NCBI GenBank assembly: GCA_002633005.1
Contig: NMRA01000219.1
Span: forward strand, 353,251 to 417,250
From: Phoronis australis
Lineage: Eukaryota > Phoronida > Phoronidae
DNA length: 64,000 bases
Direction of reading: 5' to 3'
In this document: one piece after another, positions 1-12,479 of the stretch
Position numbering within the stretch: the first letter of the stretch is position 1
How the letters are laid out: every line of letters starts with the position of its first letter
Made by a program: the position numbers and the translations under genes
The notes under the pieces: model-generated
Told to the model about the DNA's origin: nothing
The model's input: the letters and a program-made list of their open reading frames with translations, nothing else
Database searches by the model: none

Positions 1-224
1 AATAATCACAAACCTTACCTTTGTATGAGGTCGTGCTTACTTCCTCTCATAGAAGCACCCTTTTTACGCAATCTCAGATTCAGTTGGCACGGCTGCAAGC
101 CATTTCACCGTGTATTTAAAGGGCTCGCGAAATCGAGGCTGTTAATCTATCACCACTAGTACACTCACGCCCTCTAGTTATTGCAGATTTACCGAATAGC
201 CCCATTGACGTCTATCTTCCAAGT

Positions 225-460
225 TAAATTCAGGAATCAACTAAATGCCAGAGATTGGACATTATGGTGCTACGCGGGTGGGTTTTCCCACAATTCCCGT
301 GTAGGCAGAATTTGAAAGGAGTTTTTAGATTTTAAACCAAAGTTTTGAGGGTTGTCGAGGATTACGGAGCATCATGTTGTTTCGAAGAACAAATGGGAAA
401 GGTGTTTTAATATCTCTTAATAGGCCAAACCCGGTTTGATACTTTTTTTAAAATAGAGGA
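225..460 (+). repeat. Dispersed repeat, copy 1 (partner at 63,080-63,360)
   Basis: This stretch aligns by eye with 63,080-63,360 in the same orientation. Shared blocks include CAGGAATCAACTAAA, AGATTGGACA, GATGGGAAAG/AATGGGAAAG and CCAAACCCGGTTTG/CCAAAACCGGGTTTGG, in the same order and similar spacing. It has no coding character and probably belongs to a dispersed family. The rest of 1-653 shows nothing else recognisable. Confidence 0.5.
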
Positions 461-653
461 AACTGGTTTTCAAAATGCGAGACCCCTGTAAGTGATTGTT
501 ACCGTACGTTTTGTTAGCTAATATTGCAGGGGATTAAATGGAAGGGTGGGAAATTGAACAAAAGCACTTGCTGTGTGCATTTTAAGGATACAGAGAGCTC
601 TCTCATATACTGTGCCCTTTTGGCTTCTCATATTCACTTTGACCTTTCGACAG

Positions 654-791
654 GTCTCCATGATGTTGCCTTCCACTTTCTCTGAGCAGTACATTCGAGT
701 GCACTGTAAGAAGAGTGACCCGCAGGAGCTGGCTATTGCCAACCTGTCCTTCAGGAGATGGTGCCAGAAGAATGGCATGGAACCGGATATG
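654..791 (+). CDS. Candidate internal exon of an unrecognised gene
   Basis: A 138 nt open segment (46 codons) follows a good acceptor (CTTTCGACAG at 644-653) and precedes a GT at 792 (ATG|GTACTG). It therefore starts and ends in phase 0. The translation has normal coding composition and contains EQYIRVHCKKSDPQELAIAN followed by LSFRRWCQKNG. I do not recognise the family. If the donor is not used, the frame runs on to a TAG at 825-827, making this a terminal exon instead. No partner exon was found in either flank. It may be the edge of a gene lying mostly to the left of the window, or a conserved-looking relic. Confidence 0.35.
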
Positions 792-2184
792 GTACTGTTG
801 GTGGTATCGGTTCACTTTTTAACATAGCCAGCCTGCTAGCTGCATGAAGACAAAATACAGCTAGGTTGAACTCCGTTAGACCTAGCCTTGGTGCACAGGT
901 TAAGCTAAATATACAACTTTGCGCCCATGTGGGTAAAAGTACTGAATAAAATCAAACACAAAATTAGTGTCATTAAAAACTGGGCAATTCCATTTGTGAC
1001 GGATGTACAATCACAGAACATTTGGATCAATGGTGAAAAAATCCACCAAGGAAAATAATTAATACATCAATTGTTAGGTCTCATTAATAGGCTTCAAATC
1101 ATGTATCAACTTTTATCTTTTTATCTGATTGAGATATTTGCCTTAAAAGGGGTGTGACGAACGTACGCAAAGAATTTGACTTTTTGAAAAAAATTAACGT
1201 TAATGTTCTGTGAGTTGCATGAAGTTACAATTTTCTAATGCTGATTTAGTGGATAGTTTGCGAAGTAAAACATACTATTTTTTTGGTGATATCTTCTAAG
1301 AAATTTTGTCATACAACTCGAAGTGGACGTACGTGACGGACGTACGCTCTGAATTTCTAGTATTAAATCGTTTATTGTGCCTAGGATATTACTTTAGAAT
1401 ACTTCAAACTTCCGTTTTTTTTCTATTGGTCTTTTGCTACTGATTCGTTGATTTTTAATCAAAATACACTAACTCATTGCACAAAATCAACACCTGTTCT
1501 TTTAAAAGCATAATACAGATTCAAGACTTCTATTAAGTAAACGTGACTATCCAAAATCAAAAAAAATGTGAAATAAAGTTTAAAACATCACTAATTATCA
1601 TTATAATAATAATGGACTTTCATGATTTGTTTTTTAAATAGGACTTGCTCTCAGCTTGTACAGACATGTCATTGCTTGGAAATGTTGTCTTTGCACTTCC
1701 TTGGTGTTTTTAGTTTTCAGTAGTATTGCGCAATCAATTTTTGTTCTTCAAAACTGAATTTTTGCTTGACCTGATTCCTGTGCACGTCATGACTGCCGTA
1801 CCCACGTTAAAAATAAGATGTAGCCGCGCAGTAGGCCCGCGCAGAATCTCAGTGATCCACGGGAACTAAACTCCAGGCGTTGAAGTGAGTACTTTGGGAC
1901 ACACGCCGTATCATTTTCCCCATAAACCAGAAACTGGACTGCCGGTCGTGTTTCAACAATGGATTTTGAAACAGTTCCAAAGGTACTATATACCAGGGAC
2001 CTCGGGACCTCGCCTTTTCAAAAAGCACCTTAAAATAATGACCATAATAAAATAAAGTTTTCCCGAAACTGGATCACAATAAAGCGAATCTTGACCTTAG
2101 AGCCAGCGCTGCCTGTCTCAAGCTGACCAGTAACTAGCTTTAGTTCATCGGGATTTTCGTATTTTGACACTGTTAGATCTCAGC
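792..2184. other. Non-coding stretch with three GTGACGnACGTACG-like boxes
   Basis: There is no convincing exon. The only structure seen is a box of the form GTGACGGACGTACG recurring near 996, 1153 and 1332 in direct orientation, with partly similar AT-rich sequence between. It could be a decayed tandem repeat. Confidence 0.3.
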
Positions 2185-2186
2185 TA

Positions 2187-2280
2187 CCAGGGGCGGATCC
2201 AGGATTTTGAATTGGGGGGGGGNGGGGGGGGGCAGGGCAGAGTATTAGCCAGGATTTCGGTCGTCAGACATTCCCAACCC
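2187..2280 (+). mobile_element. GGCGGAT-ended MITE, truncated copy
   Basis: It begins CAGGGGCGGATCCAGG, has a long G run containing an N at 2223, and then shows GAGTATTAGCCAGGATTT. That last motif is the reverse complement of sequence inside the MITE at 21,815-21,967. The family also has ends at 17,840, 19,860, 54,070 and 54,660. The right terminus is not visible, so this looks like a fragment. Confidence 0.5.
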
Positions 2281-2511
2281 CGTACTGCCAAATGGAATCT
2301 GGAAGAATTTTAACATTGTGAAATGGTTGCCATAATTTCAGGGATTCAGTGACCCATCCATGTACCGGAGGCAACTCGAGCAATCCCAGCCCAGTTCTCA
2401 CACCACCTGAAAAGAACTCCCAGCAGCTTGGTAAACGTGACAAAGTGAAGCCAAACGTGCTACGGCACTGAGTTCTAGCGTACGGATTTTGGTGATAGAA
2501 GATTTGTCCCA

Positions 2512-2890
2512 CTTGTGGGAGTAGGCGTGGAGCGTGCAAAATGGAGAAGGAAGGGGTAAAATGAGAGGGGAGAGGGAGGGTATAAATTAGAAAGGGATGG
2601 TGCAAATTGGAAAGGGTAACGGTAAAATGGGGAGGGAGGTAAAATGGGAAGTAGGGTTAAAATGGAGAGGGAGGAGGTAAAATGAAGAGGGAAGGTGCAA
2701 AATGGAGAGGGGGAAATGGGCAGAGATGATGAAAAAAAGAAAAGGGAGGGTAAAATGGAGAGGAAGGGCACAAAATAAAGAGGGAGGGGGTAAGTTGGAA
2801 AGGGAGGTGTCACATTGATTGGAGCAGGTGTGGAGGGAGACAAAATGGAGGGAGGGGTACATTAATGGGAGTTAACGAGGGGAGGGAGAG
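2512..2890 (+). repeat. Polypurine degenerate tandem tract
   Basis: About 380 bp are almost entirely A/G on the plus strand. Loosely repeated units resemble GGAGAGGGAGGTAAAATG, roughly 17-25 bp each and variable in length. The open frames across it on the minus strand (Ser/Pro/Phe/Leu-rich) result from composition and are not genes. Such polypurine tracts can adopt triplex structures, but nothing here shows that they do. Confidence 0.7.
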
Positions 2891-3552
2891 GTGTGTTTTT
2901 TACATGTTATTTACTTGGTGTTTGTTCTTTGTAATGACTTTATCATTTAAAATCAGACCTTAAAACATTCTTTAATTTTGTAGCAAAGAATAATGTTTTA
3001 GTATTTTACTAATTTGGTATTTATTAGGTGTGTTTGTGATTAGCACTCATTTATTTATGGTTGTTTTTATGCATGTTGTTTGGATAATCTTTTCATTTTG
3101 AATTGAACACAACTTATGCATATATTTAGTGTCGCTGTAATGTTTACTAAAGGGCCACATTAGTTTGAGAGTGCAGTATATCTACAAGAGATTGTCTAAC
3201 TGTTATATTCTGAAAGCTTTGTTTAAAAATGAGTGTTTTGTCTGGTAATTAACAATCTCTACACAAAATATATAATGAGAAAATGTGGTCCAAGCTGTGT
3301 TGTAAGAGTGGCGAGTTCCATGTGTGTGCGTGTGTGTGTTTCATCTGTAACAAAATGCTTGAGATTTTTAATTAGATTAACCTCTGCAACCGAACATGAT
3401 GATACATATTGCAGTTGTCTATCCTCTATGTGAGCTCTTTTCACAAACTGATTATTTTTATCTTTTAATTGTTTGTGGTGTTTCTCATTTTAAGTAATGA
3501 CTAGAAGTGGTTAATGTTTTATTTGAAAGTTAACTTGTACTATCTTTGTAAT
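2891..3552. other. AT-rich stretch, nothing recognised
   Basis: Only a short TG microsatellite (about 3,321-3,340) stands out. No exon or transposon end was recognised. Confidence 0.4.
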
Positions 3553-3625
3553 CATGAGCGGCGCACCATAGGGAGCTGGGGAGCTATAGCCCCCCACCAT
3601 TTTCAGTGCTACGCTGCACATGGTA
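3553..3625 (+). mobile_element. MITE-like end, GCGGCGCACCATAGGG family
   Basis: The sequence starts GCGGCGCACCATAGGGAGC, continues through GAGCTATAGCCCCCCACCA and reaches TTTTCAGTGCT. The reverse complement of 7,625-7,675 is nearly the same sequence, so the two are copies of one element family in opposite orientation. The far terminus of this copy was not found. Confidence 0.5.
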
Positions 3626-3829
3626 ATAGATACGTCAAGTTTCGTTTGTATCTTAAACATACACCTGGGTTTTACTCAAGAATTTGGCATATAGGTGTGC
3701 GGCTCAATCGCGGATATATTTTCATATGTAGGCGCATGGTCCAAATTCCTGAATATATCGTACCCATTAGTACTAAACTTAGTGTCAGTAGAGGTGTCAA
3801 GAGCAGGAATGCATTCACAGTTTAAAATA

Positions 3830-4840
3830 GCATTTTAAGGGAATTGTAACGGGTCATCGATATTTTGAAAAATGTAACGTACGCACATTGTATCAAGTTA
3901 TCTTTATTCTCATTGCTACCTTAAACTTGTCAACAATAACATTATTTATGCACCAAATATGCTAATTGTTTGAGAAGATTTCATCTGATTTTTCCTTTGG
4001 GTTCAAGCTTTATCAGCTGTTTTCACGGTGTCAAAATTTTAATGCTTTTGAAAACAGTTTTGAATATTGATTTTTTGCTACCTAAGACAAGTGCAGGTTT
4101 TTGTGTTAATCTAGTCACATACTGCTGGAAAATTAATGTCGCCAAAAACATTGGAAATCTAAAAGTCTAAACACAGCTGATGAAGATTCTTACATAGTTG
4201 AAATCGGAGTCCTCTTCAACACGTGGTGTATTTGGCACATACTGTATCTAGAGGGATGCCAAGTGTACCCACGACAAATATAACTATCATTTTAACATGT
4301 ACTTCAATCTGTGAATGTTGTATACTAAAACAGTTTTGCAATGGTTGACAAAATATGAGGAATTCTTCTTGGAAACTAGAGTTCATAAGATTACATTCTT
4401 AAATTTTGATTTACGGTAAAAATTCTTCAGTTGGGTGAAAAAAATAATTGCAAAAATTGCCATATTTCTATTTCAGAGACTTACTCTTTGTTGCAAATGC
4501 TCAATTTTTTACCAAATGTTGTTTGATTTTCCTGAAAAAATTATTTTTATTGAAGATTTGAAAAACAGAATTTCTTGTGTCGCCATATCGTGTCCCAAAT
4601 TGAATAATTTTTGCTGTAAATAATATTGTATTCATCATCAATCACTTTTGTTATCAAGCTTTCATCGTTGACTTTATGCTGACAGGGTGGTTAGTTAAGT
4701 TAATTTCTTTGTATCCAAGAAGCTCTAAATATATGCATTCTTGCTAAAGCTTGGATTTTATTTAAAACTGCCATTTTCCTTGTTTTGAAAGGTGACTGCA
4801 TTCAGCTTCAAACCTTCCTTTAGGGCACTGCAAGTCATAC
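3830..4840. other. AT-rich stretch, nothing recognised
   Basis: Low-complexity AT-rich sequence with short open frames of no coding character. No repeat partner was noticed in this window. Confidence 0.4.
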
Positions 4841-5345
4841 TCATGAATTCAATGTCCTAGAAACGAGAAAATAGAAGGAAAACGCCTTGATTGAAAGTTT
4901 CTTAGCTCCACGGACAAGAGCGTATGAATGTACCCCTCCCCAGAGTGTGTCAAGTCCACCAACAAGCGAGTTTCTTTTACAAACATGTACCATATCCGCG
5001 GCTCTCCAATGTGCCGCTGGAAAGTGACGAAACGCAACATGGTAAATTACTAAGTTGTCACAACCACCACATACGTAGTGCCTTGCCATTCCTAGTTATA
5101 CCATAAACCACGGGGAAAATGAGCAGCAGTACCTGACCTTTTTCCACACAATTTATGTAGGATGACTAGAGATGTGATTGGTTGTCCTGATTTTTGGTAG
5201 TATGTAACTCGCGACCGGCTAATTAACATACAAAATAGTGTTTGCGGGTGTTTTAATTTGACAGCTGATCGACTGGTGTTTTGGTGTTTTTGATGCAAAA
5301 TTGGTGATTTTAAGCGCTTTAAATATGTCACACAAAGAACAGCAT
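4841..5345 (-). pseudogene. THAP-like domain relic with upstream repeat arm (copy A)
   Basis: On the minus strand a short frame starts at 5089 with MARHYVCGGCDNLV, followed by a FRHFP-like box. After a frame slip it continues with LLSVEL. It is homologous over its length, at the DNA level too, to the 59-residue frame at 55,717-55,896. The region 5,225-5,345 likewise matches the DNA upstream of that frame (GTGTTTGCGGGTGTTTTAA and flanks). The order Cys-x2-Cys, then a FRFP-like box, then an L-x-S-x-x-L-T/R-x-x-x-F end resembles a THAP zinc-binding domain. The distal Cys-x2-His ligands are not present, and this copy appears frameshifted. It is probably the 5' part of a dead THAP-type (P-element-like) transposon. 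Confidence 0.4.
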
Positions 5346-5834
5346 TAACCTGCTTCATCCAGACAACATAAGTCATTCATTTTAAAGAATTTATTGAAAG
5401 CATAACTTGTATGCAAGAGTATTTGCCATTTTCTGGCCACACCTAATAGGAAATACAAACAAAACACAAGAATTAAATATAAAAGCATTAGGAAGCATGC
5501 CCATATTACTTCNACCCCTCCCCCGCCATTACCCGCCATCACGATATAAACCCCCTGTCCAGCGCCTCTAAATACGTCATCACAGCCAACGCCCCTGTTT
5601 TTTGGAACAACCGACAGTTCGTTGGAGATTCCGTTTTTATAATTCTAATTAAAAACTAATGTCCCTTTATTGTCGTAAGTTGCATTTGCTCCTGTTGTAC
5701 TCAGCAGAGAAATAAAATACACCATTTTAACTACTAAACTACGAGTAATAAATATTTTCGTACCTAGCTACGTCACCGGAGTGAGAACACTGAGCAGGGA
5801 AAACAAATGCTTTAATAAGGGCGTCATTTTTATA
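5346..5834. other. Non-coding, nothing recognised
   Basis: No exon or repeat end identified. It contains an ambiguous base at 5513 beside a C run. Confidence 0.35.
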
Positions 5835-6890
5835 CGCCTACACATGTATATGTGGAGGCATATTGCCGCCTGTACGGCGTCCGCTGCTGTATCTTGTAAA
5901 AATGCCTTGTAGATTCTTACTAGATGCCTATTAGTATGGGTTTTATTTTTTATATGTGCCTCTGTATCTTTGAGTCCCTAGGTGGATTTTCATGAAATTT
6001 GGCAAACAGGTGTCTACTGAGGCGGCGATAACGCCTTCCAATTTTCGGATGGACTTAACATATTTTGTGCCACCTGCTGGCCAAATTAATTTTTTGAGTC
6101 CTTTTCTGTTATTAGCCTCTCCATACGCTAAAAAATTCAGAGGATCATCATTGGTAGATTTGTACCTGATGAGAAGATCGTAACTGATGTTGATTTTCGG
6201 ACGGTTTTTACTGTTCTGGCGCCGCTATTGGCAATTTTGTTGTTATGTGTCAATAGCTGTAATTCGTTAAGTCTTTGGAGGATCATGATGGTTTTTGTTC
6301 CTATGGAGATGGCACCAAATGACAAGAGTTTCATACCAATCCGACTACAGCTGAGCCCCTAGTGCATGGCAATTGATATGCTTACAGTTGCCTCTCTTAT
6401 TTGGCAAATAGGTTTCCATTAAAGAACGCCTTTTCATTGTTGGGCAGAGTTGACATATCGTGCGCCACCTACTGGCCATTTTAATCATTTTGTTTTTTAA
6501 ACTTAGCAGTTGTGTTCCTATGACCACGACTGACGCTGATTTCTAGATGGGGTCTCACAACTGTGGCAGCCCCTTGTGATAACTTTGGGAATTCTTTTGC
6601 GGCCACAACTATAGGTCTACTAACGTGACAGTGACTGCCCACGACTACCCACTAAAGGCAATTAGAGTTTTTACGTTTACATCTTTGGAGTCCTTTAGTG
6701 AATTTTCATGAATTTTGGCAGTTTTGTAATAGATAGACGATACTAACCCAATTTCTGACGGGTTCGACGTATTCTGCGCCATGTAAAAGTCATTTTATGA
6801 TACTAAAAATTCCTCTTCAAGCACACCGTTTGCGGTGCAGTAGTGGATGCATTTCAACGCTCTGCGTTGCTCTTTTAATATTGAGTTACA
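5835..6890 (+). repeat. GGCCATTTT-box repeat element, copy 1
   Basis: The left end resembles the outer end of the minus-strand copy at 58,000-58,985: ATATGTGGAGGCATATTG, then GCGTCCGCTGCTGTATCT. Inside, degenerate units carry TTTCATGAAATTTGGCA, then TTTTCGGATGGA, then a box like GTGCCACCTGCTGGCC. These boxes recur at about 6,070, 6,222, 6,465, 6,652 and 6,780. The right end has a perfect hairpin CACCG-TTTG-CGGTG (about 6,826-6,839) and a second hairpin AACGC-TCT-GCGTT (about 6,857-6,869). There is no coding capacity. The organisation suggests a non-autonomous element with internal tandem units, for example a HINE/pearl-like Helitron derivative (inference). Confidence 0.55.
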
Positions 6891-7134
6891 ACACTATCAA
6901 CCTGTCACTCCGTGGTCAGTCTCCACTAAATCAGCACTCCAGGGAGCAAAATTTGAGATTTAACAAGGAAACTTGAGGTATACCGGGTAAGTAAAAAGTA
7001 AGTAAAGCAATTCTGTTATATTTAATGTAATAACCAAAAAAAATCCGTCACAACACTACATATATGCAAAATAAGCGAACTGCAAAACATTACCATGCCC
7101 GTCACTAGATTACCTGATCATGCCCTAATGTGTT

Positions 7135-7166
7135 TCGTCACTGTGATGATCATCAGTGATGACGTA
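7135..7166. other. Near-palindrome with TGACGTAA half
   Basis: CGTCACTGTGATGATCATCAGTGATGACG is almost self-complementary and runs into TGACGTAA, a CRE/bZIP-like core. It sits in otherwise featureless DNA, so a regulatory role is only a possibility. Confidence 0.25.
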
Positions 7167-7559
7167 ATATGTGAACACTCTCTTTATGAGCAAAAGGGAA
7201 CTCGACATTTACTAGGGTCGCTATAGTGAAACAATGCACATTCGCATACAAATACCTTCACACAGGCAACCTTATAACACAAATGCCTCCACACTCATTA
7301 CCTGCTTTCTGCTCTGTAATCAGATGTCAAAAAGTGGAACCTTTATTAAAGCCACATAATAAATATCGAGTTCCCAATCCTGCCAAAATCTGCCTGTGGG
7401 CTCGTACAGTCTACAACTAACCTGCAGCCTTGTTTTCGCATACACTGACTGGATTCCCAAGACCAGTATTTGAACATTTTGATTTTTCAAAATACAGATG
7501 GCAAACTGAATTCTAGTCGAGTTTGGAAAAAGGACCGCTCACACATGGGTGGCACAGCA

Positions 7560-7680
7560 ATAAAAAAGTAGGGGCTATAGTCCCCCATCCCCATACGGTG
7601 CAACGCGCATGGTCTATGAGCGCGGAAGCACTGAAAAAAATTGGGGAGCTATAGCCCCCAGCCCCCTATGGTGCGCCGCA
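7560..7680 (-). mobile_element. MITE-like element, GCGGCGCACCATAGGG family
   Basis: The right part, read on the minus strand, begins GCGGCGCACCATAGGGGGC and matches 3,553-3,625. The left part contains GGGGCTATAGTCCCCCATCC and ACGGTGCAACGCGC, a diverged inverted version of the same end. The roughly 120 bp are therefore largely palindromic. Confidence 0.5.
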
Positions 7681-10420
7681 AATGTCACAGAGCCATTAGG
7701 CCCATTTTACCCAAGCCCTTATGCCACACCTAAAATAGTTCTTTCACATCAAGCTAGTTCAAGGTAAGACTTTGACAAGTTGAACAAGCAATGTACAATC
7801 TGACATGATGGCGGGATGGCATCATAATCCAGCTATGTGTCATGTCCATAGAAGTCCATTCCCGCTCATCCACCAGGCACGCGTTCCGTAGACACGAGAA
7901 CCTGACGAAAACGCATGACCAAACAAAAGTGCGAGATAACAAGTGAAGCACGTGGGCACTCCGGCCTCCTTTGCGATATTCTCAGTTTCGTCTGAAGAAC
8001 TCGGACAAGATTGTTTCAACCAGACGCTCAGATGGGATGGGACATCCCGAGTACAACTTATGTGCGACCGGCCCTAACAAACAAAACACTGCAATTTTAC
8101 ATATAAAAAACATTAACAGTATTGGTACTACATTTAAACACATTTGATGATAGCTAAAAAAAGCATTTAGAAAAATCATTTGCCTGCAAAATATGATATG
8201 GTGTGGTCGTGTGCAAGTAAAATTAAATACAAAAAGTAAATTCAATTGTTTTTATAATTTCGTGTACAAACAAACATCGAAATAAAATGTCCATTGATCT
8301 TATTTAGCTAACGGCATTATATTAACACCAAAGAAATTGCGATAGAATAAGTTTTTCATACAATGTGACAATGTTGATCAGGTAAACATCACGAAGTTCT
8401 AACATTGGTTATTTTGAAAAGGTAACGAAGCCGTATTTAACAAAACAGACTGGCTTCCATGAAATTAGACCAAGATCTACAGCTCCTCTAGGTATGTGAC
8501 CCCACTTTAGACCTGGGTCAGAAAAGCCTGGGCAATCCACTCTTTGAAAAGACCTTTAGATGAGGGTGGAAACAACGTTCGAGTCATAAACTACGAACAA
8601 GTTCATAATAAGGGAAATTTTTACCCGATTTCGAAACAAATTGTTTGCTGTGAGGTGTAAATCAAAGCTCCAATAAGGCTTACTTCCATCACAAATGAAC
8701 CTTTGGTTAAGTCAAGTTGCCATAAAAATTGGTTTCAAATTGACCCTTTTCAAAATAATAGGTGACTTTTGTTAGAGATCAGGCAAAAACAAGTTGGCTC
8801 GTCATGGTGGCTCGTTCCTTTTCCAAGAATGGTTTCTAAGCAATGGCAATTCTTTCCAAACACTTCGCAAAAATCACTTCTCAACAAATTGAGACTAATT
8901 CTACAGTGGCAAGTGGCCTAAGTAAATCAGAACTTGGTTTATTTGACAAACCTGTTTTGAAGCAGATCTTAAGATTCATTTCCCATCATGTGACCACCTG
9001 GAAAGTGTGCAGCATTCAAAACGCTTAACTTGTAGTTTGAAAAAAATTAACAAATTTCAACAAAGGTGTGAGACGGAATGAAGAGCCTCTATTTCCTTTC
9101 CACTTTACAAGGCATATAACACATAGGATTATAACCAGGTTCCAAACATTGTATGTATTTGTCTCAGACATGTGAACTTTAACAAAAGGCAAAACATGTT
9201 TTATGAAAGAAATTTCACAGGATTTAGTACCAACAAGAATGACTTTGAACCAGTGGTATATGTTTATAACCCCTAAGGTCATAGATGAATGGAACAATTA
9301 TATTGGTTATTCCTTTGTAATCAAGACCCCCATGAGCCTGCAGGTGCATAAAGTTGCTACAGGATAAATTACCCACCATGTACTCTGAATAGCCTTGCCC
9401 GGAATGGAACATGTGTTGTAATTTTAGGTGTTTTCTTTGCTCACTCTCCTCTTGGTCTTACTCCAGATTTGATTATAATTAAATGCCAAATAAGACTTAT
9501 TAAGTGAAACTGGAACTTGTGCATGGGAAAGGAATTCAAGAAACGAATGATTTAGACATTTAAAAGAGGGCCACAGAAAAAATTGTTGAGGGTCGAGAGC
9601 ATACCGTATGAACTCAGAATGTCCATCCACTATTTAAGTTACTCATCTCCACTTGTATGTCAGTTCACAACTGGTTATTCAGACTGTTTCTCATATTCAA
9701 TTCTACCATGTAACTATTTTAAATTAAATTTCAGTTGAGATTTGAAAGACAAGTGTAGAATACAACATTACATCCTTTGGTTTGATGGCTTGAGGCAAAA
9801 TGACTAAGATGTACATAATATGGGTAGTGTTCTGAATTTTACATGCATTCATTAATTTCATCTTCCTTTGATTGCTACTTAGACATCATCAACTTAACGT
9901 ACAACCTAAGTCATTTTTAAAAATGTAATTTAAAAAATTTGACATGAAGTTCCTATAGTAGGCCCAAGACCATATTTGGTGTTGACTTTGATGATAATAA
10001 GGTATTCCTATTCTTCGATATAGTAAATACCACACAGCTACAGTAATTGTTTGACTAAGCATGGAGCTTCAGGGGTAGACCTATTGCCTATTTCACAAAC
10101 TGAGAAGATGGCGGAAGAGTTTGTTTAACAAACTTGATGTGGTTTGCATCACAGTTAGCCAAATAACATTTTATCAGAGTTGTATAGGTTTACAGTACTA
10201 GTGTTCTTTCAGAAATTATATATTTTTTGTTTTTATTCTGTTGCATGACAGTGTTGTTGAAGAAAGAAAATTTAGTTATTGTATTGTCCTACTGGTAAAG
10301 TACCAACTAACTCTTCTGTTTTGTGAGTTAATTTTGTGGTAGAACTTACAGTTTTCTGTGGTATACTGAATTTATAGCATATTAAAACTGTCAACAACTA
10401 TGACTGAAGTGGAAGCCATT
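7681..10420. other. Non-coding, nothing recognised
   Basis: Short open frames only, with no splice-bounded coding segment that I can support. A fragment near 7,884 (GCGTTCCGTAGAC) resembles the terminal repeat of the MITE at 53,745-53,883. Confidence 0.35.
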
Positions 10421-11280
10421 CCGGCACCTGACTATTGGAAAGGAAACCCGTGCCTGCAAAGAAATCCTTTCCAACAGGGTGTATGACGTTCAGCGTGCAG
10501 GTGGCCATTCCTTCATACACAACTGACACTTTCTGTGCAAGGTCCAGAGCCACTGAAGATATCTCCAAAGACACAGTGGCACCATATTTGCCGCTGAGTA
10601 CTCACCAGCCACAACCCCTCCAAACCAGTAAAACCGACAGAGTCTATCCTGTAGCTAAGCTTTTCTCTCTCCTGTAAGTAGTTGTGGCGTTATTGTCACT
10701 CTCTTGTATTCATACTTCGGTTGGAGACGAGAGGGCTTGTCTTCAACAGTAAAGGTGGTTACACTTATGAAACTACACTGACAGTCTGCCCACCTACCCA
10801 AGAAGAGGTTGGCCGCTTTGTTGAAAGACGGCGGTGCATGAGTTTGACTTAATTCCGTTCAAAATTGAGCTGTGCAAAATTGAGGCAACAACTACCAGAC
10901 CAGTTGTAGCATTACCTAAGGCGACATGGTCAAGATATACGGCTTCTTTTTTATCAGCTGAAAGAAATCAAGCACGGTGATTGATGTTTAAATAAGGAAC
11001 TGGATGCCTTATTTGATGTCAAGGGAGCATTGATGACCCATATCACCTGCATCTGTGTGCGAGGGTGTCCCGCAAAATGCAATTGTTGAACTTGTTAACC
11101 AAGCGTGGTGTGTCAGATGTCGAATTGGCAACTGTTTTAAAAACTAGCAAGATGCTGGAGGAGTTTGTGTGAAAACTGGAACTTGAGACTGTTTACTTGG
11201 TTTCTTACAATTATTACTCTGCGCGTGTTTCTTCAGTTTTGCTGTTCTTTCAGGTTGTTTCAGGTGAGTTCACATCCCTG
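10421..11280 (+). other. Possible degraded coding relic, unidentified
   Basis: GC content and codon-like texture rise relative to the flanks. Short stretches in changing frames look protein-like, for example TKRGVSDVELATVLKTSKML around 11,100-11,155. Stops and frame changes interrupt every frame. It may be an old retroelement or a processed pseudogene. The family is not recognised. Confidence 0.2.
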
Positions 11281-11286
11281 AAGTTC

Positions 11287-11440
11287 AAGGCACTGAAGTT
11301 ACAGACTTCCGCAGACTGCTGGGTAGTATGCTCTCATAGACTGACATAACTTCCTGTCTGGGAGATAACGCACCCTCAGACTGCGATAACTGGGATATAG
11401 GCACTCAAAGACTGTCCTAACTGTCAGGGAAATTGACGAC
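11287..11440 (+). repeat. Three degenerate ~47 bp tandem units
   Basis: The pattern AGACTG-n3-TAACT, followed by about 15 bp and a GATA/GTATG element, recurs three times: AGACTGACATAACT, AGACTGCGATAACT, AGACTGTCCTAACT. Confidence 0.45.
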
Positions 11441-11539
11441 CAGATCACTTAAGGGTGATTGTATATTGCATCTCCTTTGGGCGAAGCAAGAGTCGAGGCA
11501 CCTACAACTGTGTACACTGTCTTATGCTTCTTCTGGCCA

Positions 11540-11765
11540 TTGACGTGGGATCTTGGCCCCCACACAATTTTGGCTGACGACGTTGGATCTTGGCCCTACA
11601 CCATTTTGGCCAACAATATGGGATATTGGCTCCCACATCAGAACTATTACCAGAAACCTAACCAGAAACCTATCCAGTGACATACTGTTGACGCGACGAG
11701 CAGGAGTTGAGCACTTGCAAGAGTTTGGCTAACGACGCGAAATCTTGGCCCCCGCACCAATATTA
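11540..11765 (+). repeat. ~37 bp degenerate tandem repeat
   Basis: Units start near 11,542, 11,579 and 11,616, with an outlier at about 11,733. They carry the pattern GACGTGGGATCTTGGCCCCC then ACACCATTTTGGC. The open frame over them is a by-product of the repeat. Confidence 0.5.
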
Positions 11766-12479
11766 ATACCAGTTTATCTGACACTTGAATAACTGTATTG
11801 CCTATGAGCACATTCCACTACGAACTGAAATTTACGAGCAACTTGAGTAGTCTAATTACAATAGTAATCCCCAGGTGACACTGCCATTTTCTGTAACAGT
11901 GCTTTATAACCATAAATCCAGTTCACAGTCTTGTTTCTTCCCCTGTTAACAGAAGTATTGCAATTACATTCTGTAGCTCAAGTAGTGAATTGCAGGTAAC
12001 CCATGGGTTAAAAAAACTGACACGTTGACCACAGTGGACAAATATACAGTAACACTTTCCAGATTTATAAGGTAAAGTATTTATTCAACTACAGTGCTAT
12101 TGAAAACCTCATAAATTCACTGTAATAGTACAAGGCTAAAGCTTAGTCACACCTTCCCCAGCCTTACAGACAACACAATTATTCAACAGTTGTGTTATTG
12201 AAAGCCTATTATTTTTTGCAGTGAAAAGACAGTAATATTTTACCAGATTTATTACTTGTGAGAAAACCCGAGCAATCCTAGAAAATGCCAAGAAAAGAAA
12301 CAGTCTCATTCTGCGAAGGCTAAGAGGGAAAGCAATGTGCGCGTTCACCTGCTTACGAAATCCAAAATGACACCTTGGGCGAAAATGGCAATGGAAGTAG
12401 CAATGCTGTTGGTTCAAATAATAGTATTTGGGCCTCTTACAATCAAAGTCATGGTAAATACTCAATAACATCGACAGGT

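Noticed and set aside
2264-2862. Ser/Pro/Phe/Leu-rich minus-strand open frames
   Set aside because: They come from a polypurine tract read on the opposite strand, with no start context or motif and the same composition in all three frames.
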